Assembly: GCA_020073245.1 (NCBI GenBank)
Contig: JAIQFQ010000006.1
Location: 1-64,000 of the forward strand
Direction: 5' to 3'
Length of the DNA: 64,000 nt
From: Terriglobia bacterium
Lineage (GTDB): Bacteria > Acidobacteriota > Thermoanaerobaculia > Thermoanaerobaculales > Thermoanaerobaculaceae
A program made the position numbers and the translations under genes. Shown in pieces: positions 23,969-31,832 of this stretch (position 1 is its first letter; every line of letters begins with the position of its first letter). The notes under the pieces are model-generated. The model saw only the letters and a program-made list of their open reading frames with translations, was not told the DNA's origin and did not search any database.

Positions 23969-24736
23969 ATGCTGCTGATCCTGATGTATCACCGCGCCGT
24001 CGATTGCCGGCTGGGAAACTCGGTACCGGTGCTGCGCGCGCACTTCGCGCACCTGCGTGAGCGGTGCAATGTGGTGCTGCCGGGCGAACCGCTGCTCGGT
24101 CAGCGCCTCAACGTCTGCCTGAGCTTCGACGATGCATACGCGGACTTCCATGGGCTCGTGTTCCCGTTGCTCGAGGAGCTATCGCTCCACGCTTTGCTCG
24201 CTGTGCCGACGGCGTTCGTCATCGAAAAGACGGGCCGTGGCCTGGAGGAAAGGCTGTCGGTCTCGCCTGACGGTGACGCGGCGATGCAGGGCGGGGTCTT
24301 CAAGGAGAAGGCGCCGTTCTGCACCTGGGAGGAGTTGCGGGAGATCGCCAGCAGCGGCTTGGTACGGATCGCTTCTCACGGGCATTCGCATGCCGACCTG
24401 ACTCGGGCGGACGTCAACGTGGAGTTCGAGGCCTCACACTCCAAGGCCCTCCTCGAGCGACGTCTCGGCGTCCCCGTTTCGACGTTCGTATACCCCTTCG
24501 GTCGCGTGAACAGGCGGTCTCACGCCGCCGTGAAGAGGGAGTTCGCGTATGCGATGCGGATCGGGTCAGCGCTCAACACGGACTGGCGTCCGGTTCGGCA
24601 GCCCCTGTGCCGTGTGGTGGCCGATGCCGTTCCGGACATCGTCCGTCTGCTGAGTCGGGCCAGCCTGGCCCGCTTCGAGGCCAAGTGGGCGGCGAACCGG
24701 ATCAGAGCCGCGTTCGGAAAGTGGGAACCGTGGTGA
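23969..24736 (+). CDS. Polysaccharide deacetylase (NodB/CE4 family)
   Basis: A 255-residue protein with the CE4 motifs in order: Leu-Ser-Phe-Asp-Asp-Ala-Tyr (catalytic and metal Asp), Ser-His-Gly-His-Ser-His (metal His pair) and Tyr-Pro-Phe-Gly-Arg. The first residues, Leu-Ile-Leu-Met-Tyr-His-Arg, are the usual first strand of the fold, so ATG 23969 is preferred; an in-frame ATG at 23837 would add a polar, shadow-like extension. It has no signal peptide, so it may act on a cytoplasmic lipid-linked sugar. About 240 bp upstream hold no gene. Confidence 0.78.
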   Translation: MLLILMYHRAVDCRLGNSVPVLRAHFAHLRERCNVVLPGEPLLGQRLNVCLSFDDAYADFHGLVFPLLEELSLHALLAVPTAFVIEKTGRGLEERLSVSPDGDAAMQGGVFKEKAPFCTWEELREIASSGLVRIASHGHSHADLTRADVNVEFEASHSKALLERRLGVPVSTFVYPFGRVNRRSHAAVKREFAYAMRIGSALNTDWRPVRQPLCRVVADAVPDIVRLLSRASLARFEAKWAANRIRAAFGKWEPW

Positions 24737-24768
24737 GGAACACCAAGCCTAGGTTCGGCAGAGATGAT

Positions 24769-26163
24769 TCACGCCTGTTGGCCAACTGTCATCTGTCGTA
24801 GGGTCAGGCCGAGCCCGACGAAGAGGATGAGTCCGGAGAAGAAGATGTTGCCGTAGGCCCCCGCCGCGTGGTGCATCGGGAGCGTCAGCGCGTGAACCAG
24901 CAGTGACGCGGCGACCCACCAGAGCAGACCGCGGCGCGGTCGGAACTCCTGCGCGGCCTCGAGCAGCAACGCGGTGGCGACGCCCAGCGGGTAGAGCAGC
25001 CACACGTACGAATAGTCGAGCGAGAGGGGCGCCACCATGACAACCAGGAGCAGCAACATGGCCCACTCGATTGCGTCGCTTCCCGAGGTTCGCAGCGGAT
25101 CCCTTGGGGTGCACCAGAGGAAGAACAGCCCCAGGCCGAGCATGCTGGCGAGGATCACGAGGTTGACGGTCCCGAAGCCGAGGCTCGCCAGGTTGACCGT
25201 CCAGGCCGAGTCACCCTCGCTATCGGCGGAAACTGGTCGCAGCAAACGGTTGGCCACGCCGACGATCGACTGGTTCCTGAAGCTGTAGCCTTGCGTGCCG
25301 CGCTGCGAAATCGACCTCGCGTCATACTTCAGCACCACGCCCTGTGTCCACGCGGTAAGGTCGTCGAAGACGGTGTCGGGTGGGCGGAACGCGAGAGGAA
25401 GGACGAACAGCCAACCCGCGAGGGCGACGAGTGCGGCGGCCGTGGCCCTCCAGTGTCGGCGGTAGGCCAAGTAGCCCACCGCGAGCACGGGGTACGCCTT
25501 GATCGCCGCCGCCGTCGCGATCAAGGCACCGGCGAGTGTGGGCCGCCTCCGCCTCAGGCACACCGCAGCCCCCAACACCAGGGCCAGCAGGACGAGGGCC
25601 GGCTGACCGAGCTTGTAGGTATCACGGATCCAGTACGCCATCGCGAGGTTCGGAAGCAGGACCAAAAGCGGGTGCTGTCGGGTGACACGGCCCGTCGCCA
25701 GCCACACCGTGAGCACCACGGAGGCGAACCATGCCGCTGAGTTGACCGCGGTCAACACCAACACGAACATCGCCTTGCCGAGGAGCACCGGGACCGCGAG
25801 CATGGCGGCTGCGCTCGGCGGGTAGTTGAACGGAAAACCGACAATGTGCGGGTAGATCGGGCGGTGGTGCAGATAGTCCTGGGCGGTGACGTACCAGAGG
25901 TTGTAGTCGTATTGGCAGCGACCTCTTACGGCGTTGGCTACCGGCGTGGCGGCGAGGAGGAGCATCGCCACCACGAGGGCTGCCAGAATCCGACGATCGG
26001 CTCTCGGTTGCCAAGCCTGGAGCGTGTCAAGCCATGTCTGGCGCGTGAAGCTCGGCCCAACGCGGGGCGGATGGGCGGGATCTTGGTCCCCGACCGGAGG
26101 TGCCGGAGCTCTCCCGGCCTGCGTTGGCGGCAGCACCGTCGGATCCCCGGATTCGATTGGCAC
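24769..26163 (-). CDS. GT87-family (DUF2029) polyprenyl-phosphate-dependent glycosyltransferase, copy 1
   Basis: A 464-residue protein with a polar N-terminal ~55 residues and then about ten membrane segments. The loop motif Tyr-Pro-Pro-Ser-Ala-Ala and the segments Leu-Gly-Gln-Pro-Ala-Leu and Ile-Lys-Ala-Tyr-Pro are typical of GT87/DUF2029 mannosyltransferase-like enzymes, which use lipid-linked sugars outside the membrane. GTG start at 26163 behind GGGAGG. It is a close tandem paralogue of the gene ending at 26261, downstream of it on the same strand. Confidence 0.78.
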   Translation of the reverse strand: MPIESGDPTVLPPTQAGRAPAPPVGDQDPAHPPRVGPSFTRQTWLDTLQAWQPRADRRILAALVVAMLLLAATPVANAVRGRCQYDYNLWYVTAQDYLHHRPIYPHIVGFPFNYPPSAAAMLAVPVLLGKAMFVLVLTAVNSAAWFASVVLTVWLATGRVTRQHPLLVLLPNLAMAYWIRDTYKLGQPALVLLALVLGAAVCLRRRRPTLAGALIATAAAIKAYPVLAVGYLAYRRHWRATAAALVALAGWLFVLPLAFRPPDTVFDDLTAWTQGVVLKYDARSISQRGTQGYSFRNQSIVGVANRLLRPVSADSEGDSAWTVNLASLGFGTVNLVILASMLGLGLFFLWCTPRDPLRTSGSDAIEWAMLLLLVVMVAPLSLDYSYVWLLYPLGVATALLLEAAQEFRPRRGLLWWVAASLLVHALTLPMHHAAGAYGNIFFSGLILFVGLGLTLRQMTVGQQA

Positions 26164-26260
26164 CGAGCGTCGCCCTCCCTTCGATTACAGGCAGATACTA
26201 CCTTCTCTCCCTCAGGGCGCCGAGACTTCCAACGGGGGTCGGCCCCTAGCGCCGCCCCAT

Positions 26261-27670
26261 CTACTCGCGGACGCTCGTGGGTGGTTCCTTTGCGTGCTGC
26301 CTGACCGGTGAGGGTTGACATTCGGTGGTCATCCGCCGCAGGGCGAGGCCTAGGCCCAGCAGCAGGATCGTGGCAGAGAAGAACGTGCTTCCGTACGCCT
26401 GCGCAACGAGGCGCATTGGCAGCGCCAAGGCCAGGACGAGCAAGGCGGACGTGGTCCACGTAACCAGTTCGCGGCGTGCACGAGACCGGGGGGCGGAGTT
26501 CAGCATCAAGTGCGAGGCGACACCGAGGGGGTAGAGCATCCAGACGAAGGAGTAGTTCTCAGACAACGGCGGCACGAGGGTGATCAGGAGAAGCACCATG
26601 GCCCACTCGATGGACTCACCACCCCGTGTCGCGCCCTGCCTGGATGCCGTGCACCAGAGGAAGAAACTGCCAAGGCCGAGGATACCGGTCATGATCAGGG
26701 CGTTGACCGTGCCGAAACCGAAGCTCGCCAGGTTGACCGTCCAGCGTGGATCAGCCTCTCCATCGGCGGGCACAGGCCGCAGCAGACGGTGGGCCACGCC
26801 AACGATCGACTGGTTGCGGTAGCTGAAGCCCCGAAGGGGACGCTGCGAGATGGTGCGCTCGTCGTAGGTCAGCAAGACGCGACGCGTCCAGGTGGTCAGG
26901 TCGGTTATGGCCGTCCCAGGCGAGCGAAACGCGAGAGGCACGACGAGCAACCACCCCGCGAGCGTGACCATTGCGACAGCCGTGGCCTTCCAGCGTCGCC
27001 GGTAGACCAGGTAGCCAACGGCGAGGATGGGGTATGCCTTGATCGCCGCCGCCGTCCCGATCAGGGCGCCGGCAGGCACGGGCCACCTCCTCCGCAGGCA
27101 CGCCGCAGCGCCCAGCATCAGGGCCAGCAGGACGAGGGCCGGCTGGCCTAGGAGGTAGGTATCCCAGACCCAGAAGGCCATGGCCACTGTCGGCAGCAGG
27201 ATCAGAAGCGGGTGCTGGCGGGTGATACGGCCCGTCGTCAGCCATACCGTCAGCACGATGGAGGCCAGCCATGCCAGCGAGTTGGAGAACAGCAGCAGCA
27301 GGACGAGAGCCGGTTTTCCGAGGGCCGCAGGCACCGCGAGCATGGCGGCCGCGCTTGGCGGGTAAATGAAGGGCAGCTCAATCCCGCTCGGGTAGATGGG
27401 GCGGCCGCTGAGGTAGTTCAGAGCCGTGGCGTACCAGACGTCGTAGTCCATCGCGAAGCGGTCCAGGAGAACATTGGCGACTGGGAAGACGGAAAACGCG
27501 GCCATCGCCGCCGCAAGCGCGATGAGCATGTGGCGATCGGCCTCCGGCTGGCGTGCGTTCAGCGCATCGAGCCACGCTTGAAAGCGCAACGGCACACGAT
27601 CGGGCCGCGGTTGGGAACCGGCCTCAGGGGGGGATTGGACCGGCCGAGCCCGCCGGGAGCCGGCGGTCAA
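26261..27670 (-). CDS. GT87-family (DUF2029) glycosyltransferase, copy 2
   Basis: A 469-residue protein colinear with copy 1, sharing the same motifs (Tyr-Pro-Pro-Ser-Ala-Ala-Ala-Met-Leu-Ala, Leu-Gly-Gln-Pro-Ala-Leu-Val-Leu-Leu-Ala-Leu, Ile-Lys-Ala-Tyr-Pro) and the same C-terminal layout, so the pair is a tandem duplication. TTG at 27670 is chosen because AGGAGGGCGG lies nine bases before it and the length then matches copy 1. The frame stays open upstream but there it runs antisense through the PAP2 gene region without protein character. Confidence 0.76.
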   Translation of the reverse strand: MTAGSRRARPVQSPPEAGSQPRPDRVPLRFQAWLDALNARQPEADRHMLIALAAAMAAFSVFPVANVLLDRFAMDYDVWYATALNYLSGRPIYPSGIELPFIYPPSAAAMLAVPAALGKPALVLLLLFSNSLAWLASIVLTVWLTTGRITRQHPLLILLPTVAMAFWVWDTYLLGQPALVLLALMLGAAACLRRRWPVPAGALIGTAAAIKAYPILAVGYLVYRRRWKATAVAMVTLAGWLLVVPLAFRSPGTAITDLTTWTRRVLLTYDERTISQRPLRGFSYRNQSIVGVAHRLLRPVPADGEADPRWTVNLASFGFGTVNALIMTGILGLGSFFLWCTASRQGATRGGESIEWAMVLLLITLVPPLSENYSFVWMLYPLGVASHLMLNSAPRSRARRELVTWTTSALLVLALALPMRLVAQAYGSTFFSATILLLGLGLALRRMTTECQPSPVRQHAKEPPTSVRE

Positions 27671-27944
27671 CGGGTCCGCCCTCCTGTCGCCCAGTCTGCA
27701 CACCGGACTCGAACCCCCCACTGGGTGCTGGCGAGTGCCATGCCGTCGCGTCTGTCCCCCCCCATCGTAGCTCTCGCCTGGACTTCCTGGGCCGAACGTT
27801 ACGCCTGGGGAAAGCACGGCCAGGAGAGCCACCGCGCAGTGTCCTTGAGGCCCCGGCAAGATGTGCCCGTCGTCCACCCTCGCTGAGAGCAGGTGCTGCG
27901 ACAGTGACTGCCAGGCGCTACTCGAGGGTGCGCGCGGTCCGACC

Positions 27945-28502
27945 TCAAAGAGCCGCAGTCGTGCGGCGTTCTGCCAGAAAGAGGAGGAGCGCAACCGCTG
28001 AGCCGAATACGGCGCCGACGAGCACGTCCGACGGCCAGTGCACTGTGACATAGACCCGCGAGTAAGCGACGAACGCCGCGGGCAAGGTGAGAGGGAGGCC
28101 CACTCTGGGAAGACGGACCGCGACGGTCGTAGGGAACGCGAAGACGTCGGTCGCGTGGAGCGAAGGCATCGAATAGCCACCGCTCCAAGGGACGAGACGG
28201 CGAACCCGCAATGGGTCGAGGCACGGCCGAGCCCGCGCGGCGAGCGGCCAGAGAACGCGACTCCCGAGGGCGTCGGCCAACTCGACCGCCGCGAGACCTA
28301 GGAGCACGACAGCCAGTCCGTCTGTCCGGTACCGAATGCCGAGCGGAAGCGCGATCAACAGCGCCGCGACAGCAATGACGACCGTGCTCGACGGAAGCTC
28401 CATCATGCGGTCGCAGAACCCGCAGATCCACACGCTGTTGATCGTGCGGAAGACGACCTCATCGAGGGCCTGCAATCGAACTGTCTGGCGTGATTCTGGC
28501 AA
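27945..28502 (-). CDS. PAP2-family membrane phosphatase
   Basis: About 185 residues with five or six membrane segments. The phosphatase signature is visible in order: an Ala-Arg-Ala-Arg-Pro segment (first motif, weak), Pro-Ser-Leu-His (PSGH-like, with Leu for Gly) and Ser-Arg-Val-Tyr-x3-His-Trp-Pro-Ser-Asp. It probably hydrolyses undecaprenyl pyrophosphate or a lipid phosphate at the membrane, fitting the surrounding glycan and lipid A genes. The start is uncertain: TTG at 28502 or 28475, or ATG 28601; none has a good ribosome site. It is divergent from the GT9 gene. Confidence 0.7.
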   Translation of the reverse strand: MPESRQTVRLQALDEVVFRTINSVWICGFCDRMMELPSSTVVIAVAALLIALPLGIRYRTDGLAVVLLGLAAVELADALGSRVLWPLAARARPCLDPLRVRRLVPWSGGYSMPSLHATDVFAFPTTVAVRLPRVGLPLTLPAAFVAYSRVYVTVHWPSDVLVGAVFGSAVALLLFLAERRTTAAL

Positions 28503-28599
28503 CGGGGCGAGATCAGAGTGATGGTGACGCAGACGAGGGTCGGGGAGCCAGCGCGAATCTCGGTCCGACGTCGCACTCGCACTGCGGGGGCAGAACGGC

Positions 28600-29610
28600 A
28601 TGCTAGCGTGGTGCACCGTGGACTCCAGGTCCATTCCGGCTCGGGTTCTGGTTGTCCGGCTGAGCGCCATGGGAGACGTGATCCATACCCTGCCGGCAGC
28701 CGCGACGCTCAAGGCGAGCTTCCCCGCCGCGGCGGTGGAATGGGTCGTGGACCGCCGGTGGGTGTACCTCCTGGAGGAGAACCCGTTCCTGAGTCACGTG
28801 ATCCCGGTTGACGGGAGGAGCCTCGGCGGTATCGTCGCGGCCAGACGGCTGGTCAGAAGCCGCCGCTACGACCTCGTCGTGGACTTCCAGGGTCTGATGC
28901 GCTCCGCGTGGATCGCTGCGGGCGGAAGCGGGCAGGTTGTAGGTCTGCCCATCGGGCAGGTCAGAGAGTGGCCAGCCGCGCTCCTGTACTCACGCAGGGT
29001 CGCGGCTCACGAGCGTCACATCGTGGATCGAAACCTGGAACTGGCGGCGGGCGTCGGCGCCACGAGGGTCGTGGTCGAGTTTCCCCTGCCTTGCGGGCGG
29101 CGCGAGAGCGAGCTGCCCGATCGGCCCTTCGTGCTCGCGTCGCCGGTCGCCGGCTGGGGTGGCAAAGAGTGGCCGCTGGAGTACTACGGCGCGCTGGCGT
29201 CGGATCTGGAACGCAAACTCTCCGTGAGCCTCGTGCTGAACGGTCCGAGTGAGGCAGAGGCGATCCTGCGATCGGCGCCGCAGGGCTGGCCTCACCTCTC
29301 CGGCCTGCCGGGTCTTGTTGACGCAACACGGCGGGCCGTAGCCGTGGTTGGTGTGGACAGCGGGCCTCTCCACCTCGCTGCGGCCCTCGGTAAGCCGGGC
29401 GTGGCGATCTTCGGACCCACCGACCCCAGCCGCAACGGGCCGTACGGCGGAACGATCCGGGTTCTGCGCAGTGCCCAGGCTGTCGGCTCGTACCGGCGAC
29501 GCCCTCGTGTCGCACAGGCGATGGGGACTGTGACGCCAGCCGATGTTCTCGAGGCGCTCGAGGGTCTTGGGGTTCTGCGCGGTTCGCCGGAGATTCCAGC
29601 GGTTCCCTGA
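28600..29610 (+). CDS. Family 9 glycosyltransferase (heptosyltransferase-like)
   Basis: A 336-residue GT-B enzyme. The N-terminal Arg-Leu-Ser-Ala-Met-Gly-Asp-Val-Ile-His-Thr-Leu-Pro and the C-terminal Phe-Gly-Pro-Thr-Asp-Pro-Ser-Arg-Asn-Gly-Pro are signatures of ADP-heptose:LPS heptosyltransferases. It adds heptose (or a related sugar) to the LPS inner core. ATG 28600 has a G-rich stretch upstream; GTG 28618 is an alternative. It converges with lpxA, whose stop lies three bases away. Confidence 0.85.
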   Translation: MLAWCTVDSRSIPARVLVVRLSAMGDVIHTLPAAATLKASFPAAAVEWVVDRRWVYLLEENPFLSHVIPVDGRSLGGIVAARRLVRSRRYDLVVDFQGLMRSAWIAAGGSGQVVGLPIGQVREWPAALLYSRRVAAHERHIVDRNLELAAGVGATRVVVEFPLPCGRRESELPDRPFVLASPVAGWGGKEWPLEYYGALASDLERKLSVSLVLNGPSEAEAILRSAPQGWPHLSGLPGLVDATRRAVAVVGVDSGPLHLAAALGKPGVAIFGPTDPSRNGPYGGTIRVLRSAQAVGSYRRRPRVAQAMGTVTPADVLEALEGLGVLRGSPEIPAVP

Positions 29611-29613
29611 GGC

Positions 29614-30441
29614 TCAGTCGTCGCCGACCCGGCTCCTCCGCCGCAAAGGGCACAGGCCCCGGTCATGGGGATGCGAGGCCTTCACCACCCGATGGATGAA
29701 CTCGCGGAAGGCATGCGCGGCCACTCCCCAGTCGGCGTGTTCATCCATGCGCGCCAGCGCCTCGCGCAGCGGCAAGCCGCGACGGTAAGTGAGCGCGAAC
29801 GCCTCCTTGACCTGACGGCGATCGTTCTCGGCGAGGCCCGGCCACCGCCGCAACCCGACTGAGTTCAGCCCCACCACGCGATTGACGTTGGCGAACAGGG
29901 AGTAGGGCGGCACGTGCATCGTCACCGCCGAGTTGCCCTGACCCATGGCGCCCTCCCCGATCCAGCAGTACTGATGGACGCCGATGTGGGCCGAGAGGAT
30001 CGCGCGTCGACCCAGTATGGTGTGCCCGGCCAACACGGCGCCGTTGACCAGAATGCACTCGTCTTCCACCACCGCGTTGTGCCCTGCATGGGCGCCCGTC
30101 ATCCAGAATGTCCGGCTGCCGACGGTGGTCGCGAGCCCTTCGCCGGTTGCGCGCGAGATGGTCACGCCCTCGCGAAAGGTGTTGTCATCGCCGATTCTCA
30201 GAAAGCTCACGGTGGCCGGGTCGAACTTCAGGTCCTGCGGCTCTCCGCCGAGAACGGCGAAGCTCTCGACGAGGTTTCGCTGACCGAGCGAGGTATGGCG
30301 CCGCACCACGGAGTGCGCGCGCAGCACCGAGCCGGCGCCGATCGTGACGTCGTCCTCGACGATGCAGTACGGGCCGACCTCGACGTCGTCGCCGAGGCGG
30401 GCGTCTCGATGAACAATCGCGGTCGGATGAATCGTGGGCAT
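29614..30441 (-). CDS. lpxA: UDP-N-acetylglucosamine 3-O-acyltransferase
   Basis: A 275-residue left-handed beta-helix protein built of hexapeptide repeats, close to the ~262 residues usual for LpxA. The catalytic region Ala-His118-x-x-His121-Asn corresponds to the E. coli His122/His125 region. The C-terminal helical part is present. It performs the first step of lipid A synthesis, transfer of a 3-hydroxyacyl chain from ACP to UDP-GlcNAc. GAGGAG lies seven bases before ATG 30441; the frame continues upstream only as sequence antisense-like to kdtA. LpxB and LpxD are encoded 6-8 kb away. Confidence 0.9.
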   Translation of the reverse strand: MPTIHPTAIVHRDARLGDDVEVGPYCIVEDDVTIGAGSVLRAHSVVRRHTSLGQRNLVESFAVLGGEPQDLKFDPATVSFLRIGDDNTFREGVTISRATGEGLATTVGSRTFWMTGAHAGHNAVVEDECILVNGAVLAGHTILGRRAILSAHIGVHQYCWIGEGAMGQGNSAVTMHVPPYSLFANVNRVVGLNSVGLRRWPGLAENDRRQVKEAFALTYRRGLPLREALARMDEHADWGVAAHAFREFIHRVVKASHPHDRGLCPLRRRSRVGDD

Positions 30442-30509
30442 CCGCGGACTCCTCGGCGGCAGGACCGGTGTCGCGCCGCTCACATTATCCCCTGTGCGGC
30501 AGCGGACCA

Positions 30510-31832
30510 CTAGCGAGACGGCGCGCGGCCGGTGAGCCTGGCGAGCAATGCCCGGGCATATCGCGGTGCGACGCCTCGTCCCGCAGCGAAGACCTCGAGT
30601 GCACGCCGCCCCGCGATCTCCCTCGCGGCGGGATCGGCCAGCAGGTGTGCGATGGCACCGGTCAGCAGTTGGTGGGGATTTCCACGTCCGTCCAGGATCG
30701 TGAGCGCTCCGGCGTCGGCCAGCGTCTGCACGATCCCCCTGAAGTGATGGGTGGAAGGACCCATCACGATCGGACGCCGCTGAGCGGCCGCCTCGAGAGG
30801 GTTGTGGCCCCCGCGAGGTACGAGGCTGCCGCCGATGAACACGACGTCGGCAAACCCGAAGATCGCGGCGAGTGGGCCCACCTCGTCCACGAGCAGCACA
30901 TCCCACCCGGACGCTGCACGCTGTACCTGCGACCAAAGCGCCGTCGTGAGCCGCCGCGACGCGGTGAGCCGCAGCAGTCGCGAGCAGCGCGTCGGGTGCC
31001 GTGGAGCGAGCACGAGGCGGGTTTCCGGGAACCGCTCCCGCAGCGAGACGAGGGCGTCGAGCAACAATCTCTCCTCGGGCCGGTGGGTGCTGCCGGCCAC
31101 GATCGTCGGCGGGCGCGTCGGATTTGCGAACGCGTCGCGCCAGGGGCGCGGAAGCTCGGGGACAACTGCTGCGGCGTCGAACTTGAGGTTGCCGACCGCC
31201 TCGGTCCGATCGGCCGGTGCCCCGATGCGCTGGAAGGCGGTCCTCTCGGCTTCGTCCAATGTGCCGACCCAGTCTGCGGCTGCCAGCACCTCGGTGAAGA
31301 AGCCGCGCGCGAGGCGGTATCGCGCGATGTCGGCCGGGTAGAGACGTCCGTTGACGATGAATAGGGGGATGACTAGTTCCCGGCACACCCTGAACAGGTT
31401 GGGCCAGATCTCCGTTTCGACCACCACCACCGCATCGGGGGCGAGCGCCGCCAGCCAGCGTCGAAGCACACCGCGGCGGTCCCATGGGAGGAAGCGCACC
31501 CTCTCGATCGCCGGGAAGCGCTGCCGGAGGCGCTCACCCGCGGCCCGGCCCTGGCGGTTCCCAGTCGTCACGACGAACGTTGTGGTCGGCTGCTGGTCTC
31601 CGATTGCCGAGACGAGGGCCGCCGCCGCCGCCATCTCGCCGGCGGAGACCGCGTGGACGAGAATGCGCCTACCCGTTGGCTGGCTCGACGGTATCCCGGC
31701 GCCGAGCCTCTCCATCAGGTCACGCCGGCGAGAGCGGCCGAGGGCGATTTTCACCAACTCGAAGGGGAGGAGAACGCAGGCCACGACCAGGAGAAGGCCG
31801 GCGTCATACAGGAACCAGAGCGCCCGGGACAT
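30510..31832 (-). CDS. waaA: 3-deoxy-D-manno-octulosonic acid (Kdo) transferase
   Basis: A 440-residue GT-B family 30 enzyme with an N-terminal membrane helix (Leu/Val-rich, about residues 5-28). Typical features are His-Ala-Val-Ser-Ala-Gly-Glu near residue 60, Glu-Thr-Glu-Ile-Trp-Pro-Asn, Ala-Gly-Ser-Thr-His-Arg-Pro-Glu-Glu and Arg-Gly-Gly-His-Asn-Pro-Leu-Glu. It transfers Kdo from CMP-Kdo to lipid IVA. Its ATG shares one base with the stop of the GT39 gene upstream (TGATG). The gene lies in a minus-strand run with lpxA. Confidence 0.92.
   Translation of the reverse strand: MSRALWFLYDAGLLLVVACVLLPFELVKIALGRSRRRDLMERLGAGIPSSQPTGRRILVHAVSAGEMAAAAALVSAIGDQQPTTTFVVTTGNRQGRAAGERLRQRFPAIERVRFLPWDRRGVLRRWLAALAPDAVVVVETEIWPNLFRVCRELVIPLFIVNGRLYPADIARYRLARGFFTEVLAAADWVGTLDEAERTAFQRIGAPADRTEAVGNLKFDAAAVVPELPRPWRDAFANPTRPPTIVAGSTHRPEERLLLDALVSLRERFPETRLVLAPRHPTRCSRLLRLTASRRLTTALWSQVQRAASGWDVLLVDEVGPLAAIFGFADVVFIGGSLVPRGGHNPLEAAAQRRPIVMGPSTHHFRGIVQTLADAGALTILDGRGNPHQLLTGAIAHLLADPAAREIAGRRALEVFAAGRGVAPRYARALLARLTGRAPSR

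Noticed and set aside
27705-27715. tRNA T-loop-like GGTTCGAGTCC on the minus strand
   Set aside because: The flanking bases cannot form the T-stem, and no acceptor, D or anticodon arm fits around it.
27671-28180. 170-codon upstream extension of the second GT87 gene
   Set aside because: The extension is antisense-like and overlaps the PAP2 gene; a TTG with a strong ribosome site gives a length matching the tandem paralogue.
30442-31485. Long upstream extension of the lpxA frame
   Set aside because: It lies inside waaA in another frame and has no hexapeptide repeats; ATG 30441 has a good ribosome site.
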